Shown here piece after piece: positions 1 through 9,517 of a stretch of 64,000 nucleotides of DNA. The stretch lies in NCBI GenBank assembly GCA_947491945.1, contig CANLLN010000007.1, forward strand, positions 122,746-186,745. The letters run 5' to 3'. Origin of the DNA: an uncultured Carboxylicivirga sp. GTDB taxonomy: Bacteria; Bacteroidota; Bacteroidia; Bacteroidales; Marinilabiliaceae. Under the pieces are notes generated by a model. It saw only the letters and a program-made list of their open reading frames with translations, made no database searches and was not told the DNA's origin. The position numbers and the translations under genes were made by a program. Each line of letters opens with the position of its first letter. Position 1 is the stretch's first letter.

Positions 1-288
1 TTTCTTCGCTGGTTCTGCCGGTTTTATGATTTCGCTCTGGGGCACTTTCTGCACAGCTGTTGTATGAATAAGTTCATACAGACGCTTGCGGTCGGCAATA
101 TAAGCAGCTGACTGTTTTAATGTTCCATTAAAACGAACATGTTCCAGGGTATGAAGGTTTTTTATGAGTAGCATGCGTGCCGACTGAAACCAGGGGAATT
201 CATCAACAATCTCATGCAAAGCAGGCAACGACGATTCATCGAGCAAGGCAGGTTGCGCCACTAAATCAAAAAAGTCAGTTTTTTTCAT
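1..288 (-). CDS. Conserved hypothetical protein, N-terminal part only
   Basis: The frame opens at an ATG at 288 and stays open for 96 codons to the left edge, so the C-terminus is missing. The visible part is soluble and mostly helical, begins MKKTDFFDLV, and has a PWFQSARMLLIKN segment near residue 35. There is no signal peptide. It follows lptE by 21 bp on the same strand, which suggests one operon with lptE and the sigma-54 activator. From memory, Bacteroidota often place an unnamed TPR-like protein and then secG here. I do not assign a function. Confidence 0.7.
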   Translation of the reverse strand, partial: MKKTDFFDLVAQPALLDESSLPALHEIVDEFPWFQSARMLLIKNLHTLEHVRFNGTLKQSAAYIADRKRLYELIHTTAVQKVPQSEIIKPAEPAKK

Positions 289-309
289 ACACAGAATACC
301 AGTCTTGTG

Positions 310-816
310 CTACCAGTCGGCAAAAGCTTTGTTAAAAATATTTTCTGTTATCTCTTCAATCATCTCCGTCGTCAGGTCATTTTCTACAGCATTAATATTC
401 TGATCTGATGGGAAATCGCGGAAGGCTGAAAAAGTGCTCTCCCAATTTACTTTGGGGTCTTTGTAATTTTTGTAGCGTACCTTAATGGTCATCGATAAGC
501 GTGTTTCCGCCGAAACGGCATCTGCCTGTATGGCCATGGGACGTACACTGTAACCCGTTATCTCACCCGAGAAATCAACATTACCGGTTCCATTCACCAG
601 CTTTAAGCGCGACTCGTTTGAGATACGGTCTTTAAGACCTTCGGTGAAATTTTGACTGAGCACCGGGTTAATCAGGGGTGCCCGGTTGTCGAAGTACTGC
701 ACCGAGAAGGTGGAGATGTTTTCCGGGATGGAAGCACCGCTCATGGTCATGCTAACAGAGCAGGCGCTGATGATAAGGACAGCCAGAGCCGCCACTATTA
801 TGTTTGTTATCTTCAT
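310..816 (-). CDS. lptE: LptE family LPS-assembly lipoprotein
   Basis: This is a 168-residue lipoprotein. The signal peptide ends in a lipobox, LIISAC, with the lipidated cysteine near residue 19. The rest matches the LptE (lipopolysaccharide-assembly) pattern: an N-terminal strand region with NISTFSVQYFDNRAP, a helix with LKDRISNESRLKLV, then strands around SGEITGYSVRP, with no extra domain. LptE plugs the LptD outer-membrane barrel and helps place LPS in the outer leaflet. Its ATG overlaps the TGA of the upstream sigma-54 activator (ATGA), so the two are probably translationally coupled. The family assignment is from sequence pattern; partnership with LptD is inferred from the family. Confidence 0.88.
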   Translation of the reverse strand: MKITNIIVAALAVLIISACSVSMTMSGASIPENISTFSVQYFDNRAPLINPVLSQNFTEGLKDRISNESRLKLVNGTGNVDFSGEITGYSVRPMAIQADAVSAETRLSMTIKVRYKNYKDPKVNWESTFSAFRDFPSDQNINAVENDLTTEMIEEITENIFNKAFADW

Positions 817-2060
817 CGTTCTATTTGATATTCTTTAATTTTTCGATACAAGGTACGTTCAGAAATACCCAGTTCAACAGCGGCTTGTTTACGGCGGCCA
901 TTGTACTTGTCCAGGGCTTTTTTTATGAGTTCTATTTCTTTATCAGCCAGCGATAAGGATTCCTCCACAAATTCTTCCGTGTCCTGAATGGGGCCTTGCG
1001 CCTCGTTTTGGGCAGGAGAGGAGTAACTCATGGCCGGTACTTTGCTGTTGGCCGAAACAAAATCGCCATCTTCGCCTTGGTAAAGCTTTTGAATAATATT
1101 GGCATGTTCACCCGGTTCGCTAACATGGCCATTCTCCATCATATCGAGCACCAGCTTTTTAAGGTCGTGCATATCTTTTTTCATATCAAACAAGACCTTG
1201 TAGAGTATCTCGCGCTCGTTGCTAAAGTCTGTTTCGGCCTTATTATGGTTATCAATAATGGCCGGCAGGTTATCACCCGCATGGTAGGGCAGGTACTTGG
1301 CAATGTCCTCACCATCTATCTCACGCTGTTGTTCAATAACAGATATTTGCTCAGTTATATTTTTCAGCTGTCGTATGTTGCCGGGCCAGCGGTAGCGCAT
1401 CAGCATCTCTTTGGCATCAGCCGACAGGCGTATGGCCGGCATGCGGTAGCGGGTGGCAAAATCATTGGCAAATTTGCGAAACAGCAGGTAGATATCATCG
1501 GCACGGTCGCGCAGGGGCGGTATGCTGATGGGCACGCTATTTAGGCGGTAGTATAAATCTTCGCGGAACTTTCCTTCTTTAATAGCTTTCTCCATGTTTA
1601 CATTGGTGGCAGCCACCACGCGCACATCGGTTTTCAGTACTTTTGAAGAACCCACCTTAATAAATTCACCGGCTTCGAGTACACGCAGCAAACGCACCTG
1701 TGTGTTCAAAGGCAGCTCCCCAATCTCATCTAAAAAGATGGTGCCGCCATTGGCTTCCTCAAAATAGCCTTTGCGGTCGGACAAGGCGCCGGTAAAGGCC
1801 CCTTTCTCATGACCGAATAGCTCTGAGTCGATAGTGCCTTCGGGTATGGCACCGCAGTTAACGGCGATGTAGGAGCCGTGTTTGCGGGCGCTTGATTGAT
1901 GAATAATCTGTGGAAATACCTCTTTCCCGGTACCACTTTCTCCGGTAATAAGTACCGATAAGTCGGTGGGTGCTACCTGAACGGCCACATCAATGGCCCG
2001 GTTCAATCCAAATGAATTGCCAATAATCCCGAATCGTTGTTTGATTTGTTGTAAATCCAT
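813..2060 (-). CDS. Sigma-54 interacting transcriptional activator (no receiver domain)
   Basis: This 415-residue AAA+ activator starts directly at the sigma-54 interaction domain; no response-regulator receiver precedes it. Visible motifs are Walker A GESGTGKE near residue 40, the sigma-54 loop GAFTGA near residue 88, Walker B TIFLDEIGEL near residue 107, and arginine-finger/sensor II sequence WPGNIRQLKN near residue 225. A variable linker follows (about 260-370), then a Fis-type helix-turn-helix at the end (RRKQAAVELGISERTLYRK). Such proteins hydrolyse ATP to open RpoN promoters. Overlap with lptE ties it to outer-membrane biogenesis genes, but its targets and signal are not visible here. 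Confidence 0.93.
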   Translation of the reverse strand: MDLQQIKQRFGIIGNSFGLNRAIDVAVQVAPTDLSVLITGESGTGKEVFPQIIHQSSARKHGSYIAVNCGAIPEGTIDSELFGHEKGAFTGALSDRKGYFEEANGGTIFLDEIGELPLNTQVRLLRVLEAGEFIKVGSSKVLKTDVRVVAATNVNMEKAIKEGKFREDLYYRLNSVPISIPPLRDRADDIYLLFRKFANDFATRYRMPAIRLSADAKEMLMRYRWPGNIRQLKNITEQISVIEQQREIDGEDIAKYLPYHAGDNLPAIIDNHNKAETDFSNEREILYKVLFDMKKDMHDLKKLVLDMMENGHVSEPGEHANIIQKLYQGEDGDFVSANSKVPAMSYSSPAQNEAQGPIQDTEEFVEESLSLADKEIELIKKALDKYNGRRKQAAVELGISERTLYRKIKEYQIER

Positions 2061-2103
2061 TTTTATACAGTTATCTCAATATCAGCTTTATTAAAACAAA
2101 AAG

Positions 2104-2118
2104 CTGCAATTATTGCAG
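2104..2118. promoter_or_regulatory. Perfect 7+1+7 palindrome upstream of the sigma-54 activator
   Basis: CTGCAAT-T-ATTGCAG is an exact inverted repeat 44 bp upstream of the activator ATG and just downstream of a TAACTTTG box on the same strand. The position fits an operator or a small 5'-UTR hairpin. No regulator can be named. Confidence 0.4.
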
Positions 2119-2128
2119 TGTTAACTGA

Positions 2129-2136
2129 CAAAGTTA
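2129..2136 (-). promoter_or_regulatory. Candidate -7 box TAACTTTG for the activator-lptE operon
   Basis: On the minus strand the sequence TAACTTTG matches the Bacteroidota -7 consensus TAnnTTTG exactly. No clear TTG -33 box is found at the usual distance, so this is a half match. The predicted leader is about 60 nt and includes the palindrome at 2104-2118. Confidence 0.4.
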
Positions 2137-2244
2137 CAATTCTGCTTCGTTTTCGTTTCATGCAGGGCCAACAATTTTTGTTAAAAGTAGGCGGCGTGCT
2201 TACATCTTTCTGCCTTTTAAAAGCGAAAAGTAGGCTTAACTATA

Positions 2245-2252
2245 TACATTTG
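2245..2252 (+). promoter_or_regulatory. Candidate -7 box TACATTTG for kdsB
   Basis: TACATTTG matches TAnnTTTG and lies 22 bp upstream of the kdsB ATG. No convincing -33 TTG is seen. Confidence 0.4.
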
Positions 2253-2274
2253 TGTAAAAATTAAGGATGCAATT

Positions 2275-3027
2275 ATGAAGACCTTACTTGGAATTATACC
2301 CGCCCGTTATGCCTCTACGCGTTTTCCGGGCAAGCCCCTGGCTGATATTGGTGGCAAAACAATGATTCAACGCGTATATGAGCAAGCTTGCAAGCAGCTG
2401 GATTATGTATATGTGGCTACCGATGATAAGCGCATTGAAGCTGCTGTTCTTGCCTTTGGTGGTCGTGTGGTAATGACTTCGACAGATCATCAGAGTGGTA
2501 CCGACCGCTGTGCCGAAGCTCTACAGCGGGTAACGGAACTGGAGCAGCGTGATTTTTATGCAGTCATTAATATACAAGGTGATGAACCCTTTATTAGTCC
2601 CCGTCAAATAGGCTTGGTAGCTCATTGTTTTCAGCAAGAAGATACGCAGCTGGCTACCCTGGTAAAACCTGTGACTTCGTCAGCTGATTTGTTTAATGCC
2701 AACAAACCCAAGGTGGTGTTGAGTAAAGATAGAAGGGCGCTGTACTTCAGTCGTTCGCCCATTCCTTACCTGCGTGGGGAAGAAGAAAGCCACTGGGCAG
2801 AGAAGCATCCCTATTATAACCATGTTGGTCTGTATGGCTATCGTTCTGATATATTGATGCAAATCACTCAACTACCCATGGGGCAGCTGGAGGCTGCTGA
2901 GTCGCTGGAGCAGCTGCGTTGGCTCGAAAATGGATATTCCATCCGTGTAGAAGAGACAAGAGAAGAGTCACACGGTATTGATACTCCGGAGGATTTGGAG
3001 AATTTACTAAAGGCAGGATTGATTTAA
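2275..3027 (+). CDS. kdsB: 3-deoxy-manno-octulosonate cytidylyltransferase (CMP-Kdo synthetase)
   Basis: This 250-residue protein has the full KdsB pattern: nucleotide-binding GIIPARYASTRFPGKPL at the N-terminus, TDHQSGTDRCAEAL near residue 73, and NIQGDEPFI near residue 98. Length is normal for the family. The enzyme activates Kdo with CTP so that it can be added to lipid A, in the cytoplasm. It is transcribed divergently from the sigma-54 activator and lptE, so both arms of this locus concern LPS. A strong hairpin terminator follows about 50 bp downstream. Confidence 0.97.
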   Translation: MKTLLGIIPARYASTRFPGKPLADIGGKTMIQRVYEQACKQLDYVYVATDDKRIEAAVLAFGGRVVMTSTDHQSGTDRCAEALQRVTELEQRDFYAVINIQGDEPFISPRQIGLVAHCFQQEDTQLATLVKPVTSSADLFNANKPKVVLSKDRRALYFSRSPIPYLRGEEESHWAEKHPYYNHVGLYGYRSDILMQITQLPMGQLEAAESLEQLRWLENGYSIRVEETREESHGIDTPEDLENLLKAGLI

Positions 3028-3076
3028 TCAAGCGTAAAATCAACTATAGTCATTGATTATTAAAAGGTTGTACATA

Positions 3077-3127
3077 AGGATGCGATCTTTATTTGCGAGA
3101 CGACAATAAAGATCGTATCCTTTTTTT
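3077..3127 (+). terminator. Rho-independent terminator after kdsB
   Basis: A 17-bp stem with one G-U type mismatch (AGGATGCGATCTTTATT against AATAAAGATCGTATCCT) and an 11-nt loop is followed by seven T residues. Confidence 0.85.
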
Positions 3128-3224
3128 CACTACTCTCTGACTCATCTTCTACCACTTTTATTTTCGCTCGTAAGGCTGTTAGTGGTGCAAGCAAAAAGGG
3201 AGTGGCGTACCTTGTCGGTAGCAA

Positions 3225-3257
3225 CAAAAAAAGCCCATCCGTCAGGATGGGCTTTTT
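3225..3257 (-). terminator. Terminator of the rimP-nusA-infB operon (bidirectional)
   Basis: The perfect 10-bp stem AAGCCCATCC/GGATGGGCTT with a 4-nt loop is flanked by A-run and T-run, so it can act on both strands. It sits 20 bp after the infB stop codon. Confidence 0.85.
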
Positions 3258-3277
3258 CTATATCGTGTAAAACTGTT

Positions 3278-6184
3278 TTACAGTTTACGGCTTACTTCAA
3301 CTTCTTCGTAGGCTTCTACAACATCACCCACTTTAATATCGTTGTATTTGTCAATGTTCAGACCACACTCGTAGCCGGCAGCAACCTCTTTCACATCGTC
3401 TTTGAAACGTTTCAGAGATCCCAGCTCTCCTGAATAAATCACAATACCTTCGCGTATCAGGCGTATTTTATTGGAGCGTTTGATCTTACCTTCTTTCACC
3501 ATACAACCGGCAATGGTACCCACCTTAGTAATCTTAAAGGTCTCACGAATTTCGATGGTGGCTGTAATCTCCTCTTTGATCTCAGGCGACAACATACCTT
3601 CCATGGCTGATTTCAGCTCTTCGATGGCATCGTAAATGATGGAGTAGAGGCGAACATCGATCTCTTCCTTCTCTGCAATACGACGGGCAGCCATCGATGG
3701 ACGCACCTGGAAACCAATAACGATGGCATTGGATGCCGTAGCCAGCATGATATCAGATTCAGAGATCTGACCTACTGCCTTATGAATCACATTCACCTGA
3801 ATTTCTTCCGTTGACAGCTTGATCAATGAATCGGATAGTGCTTCGATAGAACCATCCACATCACCTTTAACAATCACGTTCAGCTCCTGGAAGTTACCAA
3901 TGGCAATACGACGGCCAATCTCATCCAGCGTAATGTGCTTTTTAGTCCGCATGCCTTGCTCGCGCTGCAATTGCTCACGCTTGGTGGCAATGTCTTTGGC
4001 CTCGCGCTCATCTTCCATAATGTTAAAGCGTTCGCCGGCCTGTGGTGCTCCGTTCAGTCCCAGTACCAATGCTGGTTCTGATGGTCCTACCTCGTCAACC
4101 TTTTGGTTACGTTCGTTAAACATGGCCTTCACGTGACCGTAATGCGAACCTGACAAAATCATATCGCCCACACGCATTGTACCCGTCTGCACAAGTAGGG
4201 TAGTAACGTATCCGCGTCCCTTGTCAAGCGATGATTCAATTACAGAACCAACGGCACGCTTGTTAGGATTGGCCTTCAGCTCCAGTAGATCTGCTTCCAG
4301 CAGTACTTTCTCAAGCAGCTCATCGATGTTAACACCATTTTTAGCAGAAATTTCCTGACACTGATATTTACCACCCCATTCTTCTACCAGGTAGTTCATA
4401 TTCGCCAGTTCTTCCCTTATCTTATCGGGATTAGCACCCGGTTTATCAATCTTGTTAATGGCAAACACAATCGGTACACCTGCTGCTGCTGCGTGGTTGA
4501 TGGCCTCAGTGGTCTGCGGCATCACATTGTCATCGGCTGCCACAATGATGATGGCGATGTCGGTAACCTGCGCACCTCGGGCACGCATGGCGGTAAAGGC
4601 CTCGTGACCTGGTGTATCCAGGAAGGTGATCTTACGACCATCTTCGCGTGTTACGTTGTAGGCTCCAATGTGCTGCGTAATACCACCGGCCTCACCGGCG
4701 ATTACGTTTGCTTTACGGATGTGGTCAAGCAATGACGTTTTACCGTGGTCTACGTGTCCCATTACCGTTACAATTGGCGGACGTGCTACCAGATCCTCTT
4801 CATTATCTTCCTCCTCTACGATGGACTCGACCACCTCGGCACTCACAAATTCAATGGTGTAACCAAACTCTTCGGCTACCAGCGCCAGTGTTTCAGCATC
4901 CAATCGCTGGTTAATCGATACGAACATGCCCAGACTCATACAGGTAGCAATAATTTGGTTTACCTGCACATCCATCATGTTGGCCAATTCGTTCGCTGTT
5001 ACGAACTCAGTAACTTTCAGGATTGACTTTTCCTTGTCTGCTTGTTCCATCTCAGCTTGCTGACGCTGTGATTGCAGTTCGCGCTTCTCGCGGCGGTGCT
5101 TGGCACCTTTGTTTTTACCTTTCGAGGTTAAGCGGGCCAAGGTATCCTTAATTTGCTTTTGCACATCTTCCTCGTTCACCTCGGCTTTGATCGGACGCTT
5201 CTTCACGCGTGCAGGACGCTGACGTTGCGGACGGTCTTTACGTTCGCCACCGGCTCCCTGTTGTCCGCCTTGCTGCTTCTGGTTGATGTCAACCTTCTCT
5301 TTATCTTTTTTGATGCGCTTACGCTTACGCTTTTTGTTGGCGTTTTTATTGGCATCTTTACTATCTGATTTGGAGGGTGTTTTGGGTAGTTCAATTTTAC
5401 CCACCACTGTAGGGCCGGATAGCTTCTTCACCTGAGTAGGTCTGAAGGAATCATCCTTCTCCGTTTTGGCCTCTTCTTTAGCAGGCGCTTCCGGCTTTGC
5501 CTCCTCGGTCTTTTTGGGGCTTACTTTCTTTACTTTCACTTCGTCTTTTTTCGACGTAACCTGCGCTTTGTCGTCTTTCTGCGTCGGTTTTTTATCGAGT
5601 TCGATTTTACCCACTACCTTCATCTCGTCAACGGGATCTACCTTGGTGGGAATATGTTCCGGCTTAGGAGCCGGCTTTTTCTTTTCTTTCTTTTCTTCGG
5701 CTTTGGCAGGTTTTGCCTTTGCTTCGTCTGCTACTTTCGGCGCCGGTTTATCGGCTTTTTCTGCTTTCTCGGTTTTTACCGTTTTTTCGGCTTTCTTTTC
5801 AGCAGGAGCAGCTTCTTTCTTCTTAGGCTTAAAGGCATCAAGATCTACCTTACCCACAACTTTGGGTCCTGAGTCCTTAGTGGCAGCCGGTGCATCAGCC
5901 GGTTTTTCTTTTTCTTTAACCGGCTCAATATCATCTCTGATATCGGAAAGAGAGATGGACTCTTTCTTTGATTTTTCTTTTAGTTTAGCCAGTTTTTCCG
6001 ATTCTTTCTTAACATGGGAATCGCCACGATATTCTTGTGCCAGAATCGAATACATATCATCAGATATTTTTGTATTCGGGTTTGTTTCAACTTTGAAACC
6101 TTTTTTCTGCAGGAATTCCACAATGGTGTGAAGTCCAACATTGAACTCTCGTGCTACTTTACTAAGTCTTTTTCCAACTGCCAT
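3278..6184 (-). CDS. infB: Translation initiation factor IF-2
   Basis: This 968-residue GTPase brings fMet-tRNA to the ribosome. The N-terminal third (about 70-390) is low-complexity, rich in Lys, Glu, Ala and Pro, and contains repeated VVGKI/VDL motifs. The G domain starts near residue 475 with [12 protein letters not shown], followed by DTPGHEAFT and NKIDKP. The C-terminal part carries the usual domains II, III and C2, ending near [13 protein letters not shown]. The lysine-rich stretch is typical for this phylum. It is the last gene of the rimP-nusA-infB operon, with a 67-bp gap after nusA and a strong terminator behind it. Confidence 0.98.
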   Translation of the reverse strand: MAVGKRLSKVAREFNVGLHTIVEFLQKKGFKVETNPNTKISDDMYSILAQEYRGDSHVKKESEKLAKLKEKSKKESISLSDIRDDIEPVKEKEKPADAPAATKDSGPKVVGKVDLDAFKPKKKEAAPAEKKAEKTVKTEKAEKADKPAPKVADEAKAKPAKAEEKKEKKKPAPKPEHIPTKVDPVDEMKVVGKIELDKKPTQKDDKAQVTSKKDEVKVKKVSPKKTEEAKPEAPAKEEAKTEKDDSFRPTQVKKLSGPTVVGKIELPKTPSKSDSKDANKNANKKRKRKRIKKDKEKVDINQKQQGGQQGAGGERKDRPQRQRPARVKKRPIKAEVNEEDVQKQIKDTLARLTSKGKNKGAKHRREKRELQSQRQQAEMEQADKEKSILKVTEFVTANELANMMDVQVNQIIATCMSLGMFVSINQRLDAETLALVAEEFGYTIEFVSAEVVESIVEEEDNEEDLVARPPIVTVMGHVDHGKTSLLDHIRKANVIAGEAGGITQHIGAYNVTREDGRKITFLDTPGHEAFTAMRARGAQVTDIAIIIVAADDNVMPQTTEAINHAAAAGVPIVFAINKIDKPGANPDKIREELANMNYLVEEWGGKYQCQEISAKNGVNIDELLEKVLLEADLLELKANPNKRAVGSVIESSLDKGRGYVTTLLVQTGTMRVGDMILSGSHYGHVKAMFNERNQKVDEVGPSEPALVLGLNGAPQAGERFNIMEDEREAKDIATKREQLQREQGMRTKKHITLDEIGRRIAIGNFQELNVIVKGDVDGSIEALSDSLIKLSTEEIQVNVIHKAVGQISESDIMLATASNAIVIGFQVRPSMAARRIAEKEEIDVRLYSIIYDAIEELKSAMEGMLSPEIKEEITATIEIRETFKITKVGTIAGCMVKEGKIKRSNKIRLIREGIVIYSGELGSLKRFKDDVKEVAAGYECGLNIDKYNDIKVGDVVEAYEEVEVSRKL

Positions 6185-6251
6185 ATAACAGGACTCTTCT
6201 TATCGTTTTTTTTTGTTCGGATTCAATTCATTGAGGGGCAAATATAGCGAT

Positions 6252-7487
6252 TTATTCAAACTCAGCGCTTAGTATTCCTCTCACTTCCTGAATTGTTTCC
6301 TCTTCTAAATCAGTTCTCTTCACCAGGTCTGAAACCGACAGATCCAGCACGGATTTGGCGGTGTCACATCCGATTGCTTTGAGTTCGCCCAATACCCAGG
6401 CATCAATTTCGTCGGCAAATTCATCCAGGCTCACGTCTTCATCGTCCTCTTCCGATTCGCGATAAACGTCCAGCTCATAGCCAGTGAGCTGACCCGCCAG
6501 GCGAATATTTAAGCCGCCTCTACCAATGGCCAACGACACTTCTTCGGGACGCAGGTACACTTCTGCGCGCTTGTCGTCTTCCACAATTTTAATATTGGTA
6601 ATCTTTGCCGGGTTCAGTGCTCTTTGAATAAAGAGCTGAGTATTGGTGGTGTAATTAATTACATCAATATTTTCGTTACGCAGCTCGCGTACAATGCCGT
6701 GGATACGCGATCCCTTCATGCCCACACAGGCACCTACCGGATCGATGCGGTCATCGTACGATTCTACGGCTACTTTGGCGCGTTCGCCAGGAACACGTAC
6801 AATCTTTTTGATGGTGATTAAGCCATCGAAAATCTCCGGTACCTCCAGCTCAAACAAGCGCTCAAGGAATACAGGTGATGTACGCGAAAGAATGATGAGG
6901 GGATTGTTGTTGCGTATCTCAACCTTCACAACAACAGCTCTTACGCTATCGCCTTTACGAAAGAAATCCGAAGGGATCTGCTCCGATTTGGGTAAGATTA
7001 ACTCATTATCTTCGTCATCGATAATTAAAATCTCACGTTTCCAGATCTGATAAACCTCACCGGTTACAATTTCGCCAACACGATCTTTATAGGCGTGATA
7101 TATATTATCTTTCTCTAGTTCCAGGATGCGGGCCGACAAGTTTTGACGCAGGCTTAGGATAGCACGACGACCAAAATCAAGAAATTTCACTTCGTCAGTT
7201 ACTTCTTCGCCCAGCTCGTAGTCGGCATCAATTTTTTTGGCCTCTGATAGTGTTATCTGCAGGTTTTCATCCTCCAGTTCATCGTCGGCAACAACTTCGC
7301 GGTTGCGCCATATTTCAAAGTCTCCTTTGTCGTCGTTAATGATAACGTCAAAATTCTCATCTGTTCCAAATCGCTTGATCAGTACGCTTCGAAATGCATC
7401 TTCCAGCACACTTATCATCGTTGCACGATCAATGTTTTTGAGTTCTTTAAACTCCGAAAACGTATCTATCAGATTAATATTTTCCAT
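6252..7487 (-). CDS. nusA: Transcription termination/antitermination factor NusA
   Basis: A 411-residue NusA with the N-terminal RNA polymerase-binding domain, an S1 domain (about 135-200, GEIVTGEVYQI) and tandem KH domains (GACVGMKGSRIHGI and VSLAIGRGGLNIRLA). A short C-terminal helix-hairpin-helix-like segment follows (IGCDTAKSVLDLSV). It is shorter than the E. coli protein because the duplicated C-terminal acidic repeats are absent, which is usual in Bacteroidota. It controls pausing, termination and antitermination on elongating polymerase. It lies between rimP (15-bp gap) and infB on one strand. Confidence 0.98.
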   Translation of the reverse strand: MENINLIDTFSEFKELKNIDRATMISVLEDAFRSVLIKRFGTDENFDVIINDDKGDFEIWRNREVVADDELEDENLQITLSEAKKIDADYELGEEVTDEVKFLDFGRRAILSLRQNLSARILELEKDNIYHAYKDRVGEIVTGEVYQIWKREILIIDDEDNELILPKSEQIPSDFFRKGDSVRAVVVKVEIRNNNPLIILSRTSPVFLERLFELEVPEIFDGLITIKKIVRVPGERAKVAVESYDDRIDPVGACVGMKGSRIHGIVRELRNENIDVINYTTNTQLFIQRALNPAKITNIKIVEDDKRAEVYLRPEEVSLAIGRGGLNIRLAGQLTGYELDVYRESEEDDEDVSLDEFADEIDAWVLGELKAIGCDTAKSVLDLSVSDLVKRTDLEEETIQEVRGILSAEFE

Positions 7488-7502
7488 GCCCTAAGGAATA
7501 TT

Positions 7503-7967
7503 TTAGAAAGATATAATGTCTTTTACCTGTTTTACTTCGTCAAATTTACAATTTACCGTGCGCACCTGCAATTCTTTGCGTTTCTTGCCTTCAACTTTCA
7601 CCTTCTCTTCAATTTCATAGCTGAAGCCCTCGTCACTTACGTCAATGAGTTTGCCTGTGTGCTTGATGCCATCGGCTCGCAACACTTCAATCTCCTTACC
7701 AATATTCTTAAGGTACTGGCGCTTTATTTTAAAGGGTTGGCCGATGCCGGCTGAGGCCACTTCAAGTTCAAAATCCTCCTCATCCCGATTAAGGCCTGCT
7801 TCAATGTGTTTACTCAGCTCGATGCAATAGTTGATGGGTACGCCATTGTCGTGATCAACTATTACCTGTATGACATTGCCGGGCCGCACGTTCAGTTCAA
7901 CGAGGAACATACCGTCAGCCGCCAGTTTATCATCAATTATGCTTTGTATTTGCGTTTCCTTAATCAT
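7503..7967 (-). CDS. rimP: Ribosome maturation factor RimP
   Basis: A 154-residue RimP with the expected N-terminal alpha/beta domain, including GNVIQVIVDHDNGVPINYC and the DFELEVASAGIGQP signature near residue 80, then the C-terminal Sm-like domain (TGKLIDVSDEGFSYE). RimP assists 30S subunit maturation. It is the first gene of the conserved rimP-nusA-infB operon, and a consensus Bacteroidota promoter lies 66 bp upstream. Confidence 0.97.
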   Translation of the reverse strand: MIKETQIQSIIDDKLAADGMFLVELNVRPGNVIQVIVDHDNGVPINYCIELSKHIEAGLNRDEEDFELEVASAGIGQPFKIKRQYLKNIGKEIEVLRADGIKHTGKLIDVSDEGFSYEIEEKVKVEGKKRKELQVRTVNCKFDEVKQVKDIISF

Positions 7968-8033
7968 GTTTTTTGTCTAATAAAATAGGGGACTAACTGG
8001 TCCCCTAAGTCATTCCACCCGGTAAATCAAGCG

Positions 8034-8065
8034 CAAAGATAATGATATCAGTGCACTTATCCAAA
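8034..8065 (-). promoter_or_regulatory. Bacteroidota-type promoter of the rimP-nusA-infB operon
   Basis: On the minus strand TTTG (8065-8062) is followed after exactly 20 nt by TATCTTTG (8041-8034), a full match to TTTG-N19-21-TAnnTTTG. The predicted leader to the rimP ATG is about 60 nt. Confidence 0.7.
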
Positions 8066-8132
8066 TGCAGTAAAGTATTGTTTAAGTGGTCGATTCATTT
8101 TTTTGTATATTGCCAGCTAAGCTATTTGAGCG

Positions 8133-9389
8133 ATGGTGAACAAGAAAAAAATAATAAATGATCCGGTACATGGTTTTATTAAGGTGCCACACGCCTTGTT
8201 GTACGATTTAATGGAGCACCCCTATTTTCAGCGCTTACGGCGCATTAAGCAACTGGGGCTTACGCACCTTGTATATCCCGGAGCCATGCACACCCGCCTT
8301 CAGCATGCCATGGGAGCCATGCATCTGATGAGTTCGGCTGTTGAGATTTTGCGATCCAAGGGGCAGGTGATTACAGCCGATGAATCCCTGGCGGTGCACG
8401 CTGCTATATTGTTGCACGATGTAGGGCATGGCCCTTTTAGTCATGTGCTGGAGCATTCACTTGTAGAGGTTTCGCACGAGGCGATATCCCAGTTGATTAT
8501 GCAGCAATTAAATCGCGAGTTTAAAGGTCTGCTGGATTCCGCTATTGCAATCTTTAACGACTCTTACCCTAAAAGATTTCTGCATCAGCTTGTGTCAAGT
8601 CAGTTGGATATGGATCGGCTCGACTACCTGAAGCGCGATAGTTTTTACTCCGGAGTGTCGGAGGGGGTTATTGGTTCCGATCGGATTATTAAGATGCTGA
8701 ATGTAGTGGATGATAAGCTGGTGGTCGAGTCGAAGGGTATTTATTCTATCGAGAAGTTTTTAGTGGCACGCCGCCTGATGTATTGGCAGGTATATTTGCA
8801 TAAAACAGCATTGGCGGCAGAACAAATGTTGGTGCATTTGCTCAAGCGGGCCAAGTACCTGATCGCACAAGGACATGAATTATTTGCTCCTCCACAGTTG
8901 CTCTTTTTTATGCAGCGTAAGCCTAATATTGACGACTTTTATGCCGATCCCAATGTCCTCCTTAATTTCACTTTGCTGGATGATGATGATATAATGTGCT
9001 CGATAAAAGCATGGACCCTGCATCCCGATGTGGTTTTGTCATCGTTGGCCAAAGGGTTTGTTAATCGCAGACTATGGCGCATACATTTGCAGAACGAGGC
9101 TTTTGATATGGCTCGGGTTAAGGAACTGAAAGCTGTTGCCTGTGAGGCTTATGGATTAAAGGCGCAGGATGCCGACTATCTGGTGTTTACTGATGCGATT
9201 ACCAATAACGCCTACAGTGTGCAGGATGACAAAATTGAAATTTTGTATAAAAATAAGGAATTAAAAGATATCGCCAAGGCTTCCGATATGCTTAACCTTT
9301 CGGTGTTGAGTAAAACCGTTAGAAAACATTACCTGTGTTATCCCAAGCAAATTGAAGCCGTACTGCAATCGCGGGTCGGACTTTTCTAA
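8133..9389 (+). CDS. HD-domain phosphohydrolase (dNTPase-like)
   Basis: A 418-residue HD-superfamily protein. The metal-binding signature is complete: His in the TRLQHAMGAMHL segment near residue 55, HDVGHGPFSH near residue 95, and the distal Asp in LDMDRLDYLKRDSFYSG near residue 165. This arrangement is found in dGTPase/SAMHD1-like enzymes, so hydrolysis of a nucleotide phosphate is likely, but the substrate cannot be read from sequence. In Bacteroidota this gene commonly precedes lpxD, as here; whether it has any role in lipid A synthesis is unknown. Its predicted promoter region is shared with divergent rimP. Confidence 0.9.
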   Translation: MVNKKKIINDPVHGFIKVPHALLYDLMEHPYFQRLRRIKQLGLTHLVYPGAMHTRLQHAMGAMHLMSSAVEILRSKGQVITADESLAVHAAILLHDVGHGPFSHVLEHSLVEVSHEAISQLIMQQLNREFKGLLDSAIAIFNDSYPKRFLHQLVSSQLDMDRLDYLKRDSFYSGVSEGVIGSDRIIKMLNVVDDKLVVESKGIYSIEKFLVARRLMYWQVYLHKTALAAEQMLVHLLKRAKYLIAQGHELFAPPQLLFFMQRKPNIDDFYADPNVLLNFTLLDDDDIMCSIKAWTLHPDVVLSSLAKGFVNRRLWRIHLQNEAFDMARVKELKAVACEAYGLKAQDADYLVFTDAITNNAYSVQDDKIEILYKNKELKDIAKASDMLNLSVLSKTVRKHYLCYPKQIEAVLQSRVGLF

Positions 9390-9404
9390 AGTAAATTTAT
9401 TTAC

Positions 9405-9412
9405 TAGATTTG
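9405..9412 (+). promoter_or_regulatory. Candidate -7 box TAGATTTG for the lpx genes
   Basis: TAGATTTG matches TAnnTTTG and lies between the HD gene and lpxD, giving a leader of about 100 nt. The -33 region has only TTTC-like sequence, so support is partial. Confidence 0.4.
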
Positions 9413-9517
9413 CACCAAATTTTTTGACGTTTAGCTCGTTAGATATGAATCTCATCGGGGCCTTTGGCTTCGATGAATATTTGTGGTAAGGGGTTGACTA
9501 ATAAAGCAATGTAATAG

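Noticed and set aside
5466..6131. A 221-codon open frame on the + strand, antisense to infB
   Set aside because: It lies opposite the Lys/Glu/Ala-rich region of IF-2, whose codons leave the antisense frame open; the product is a Ser/Phe-rich low-complexity sequence with no motif.
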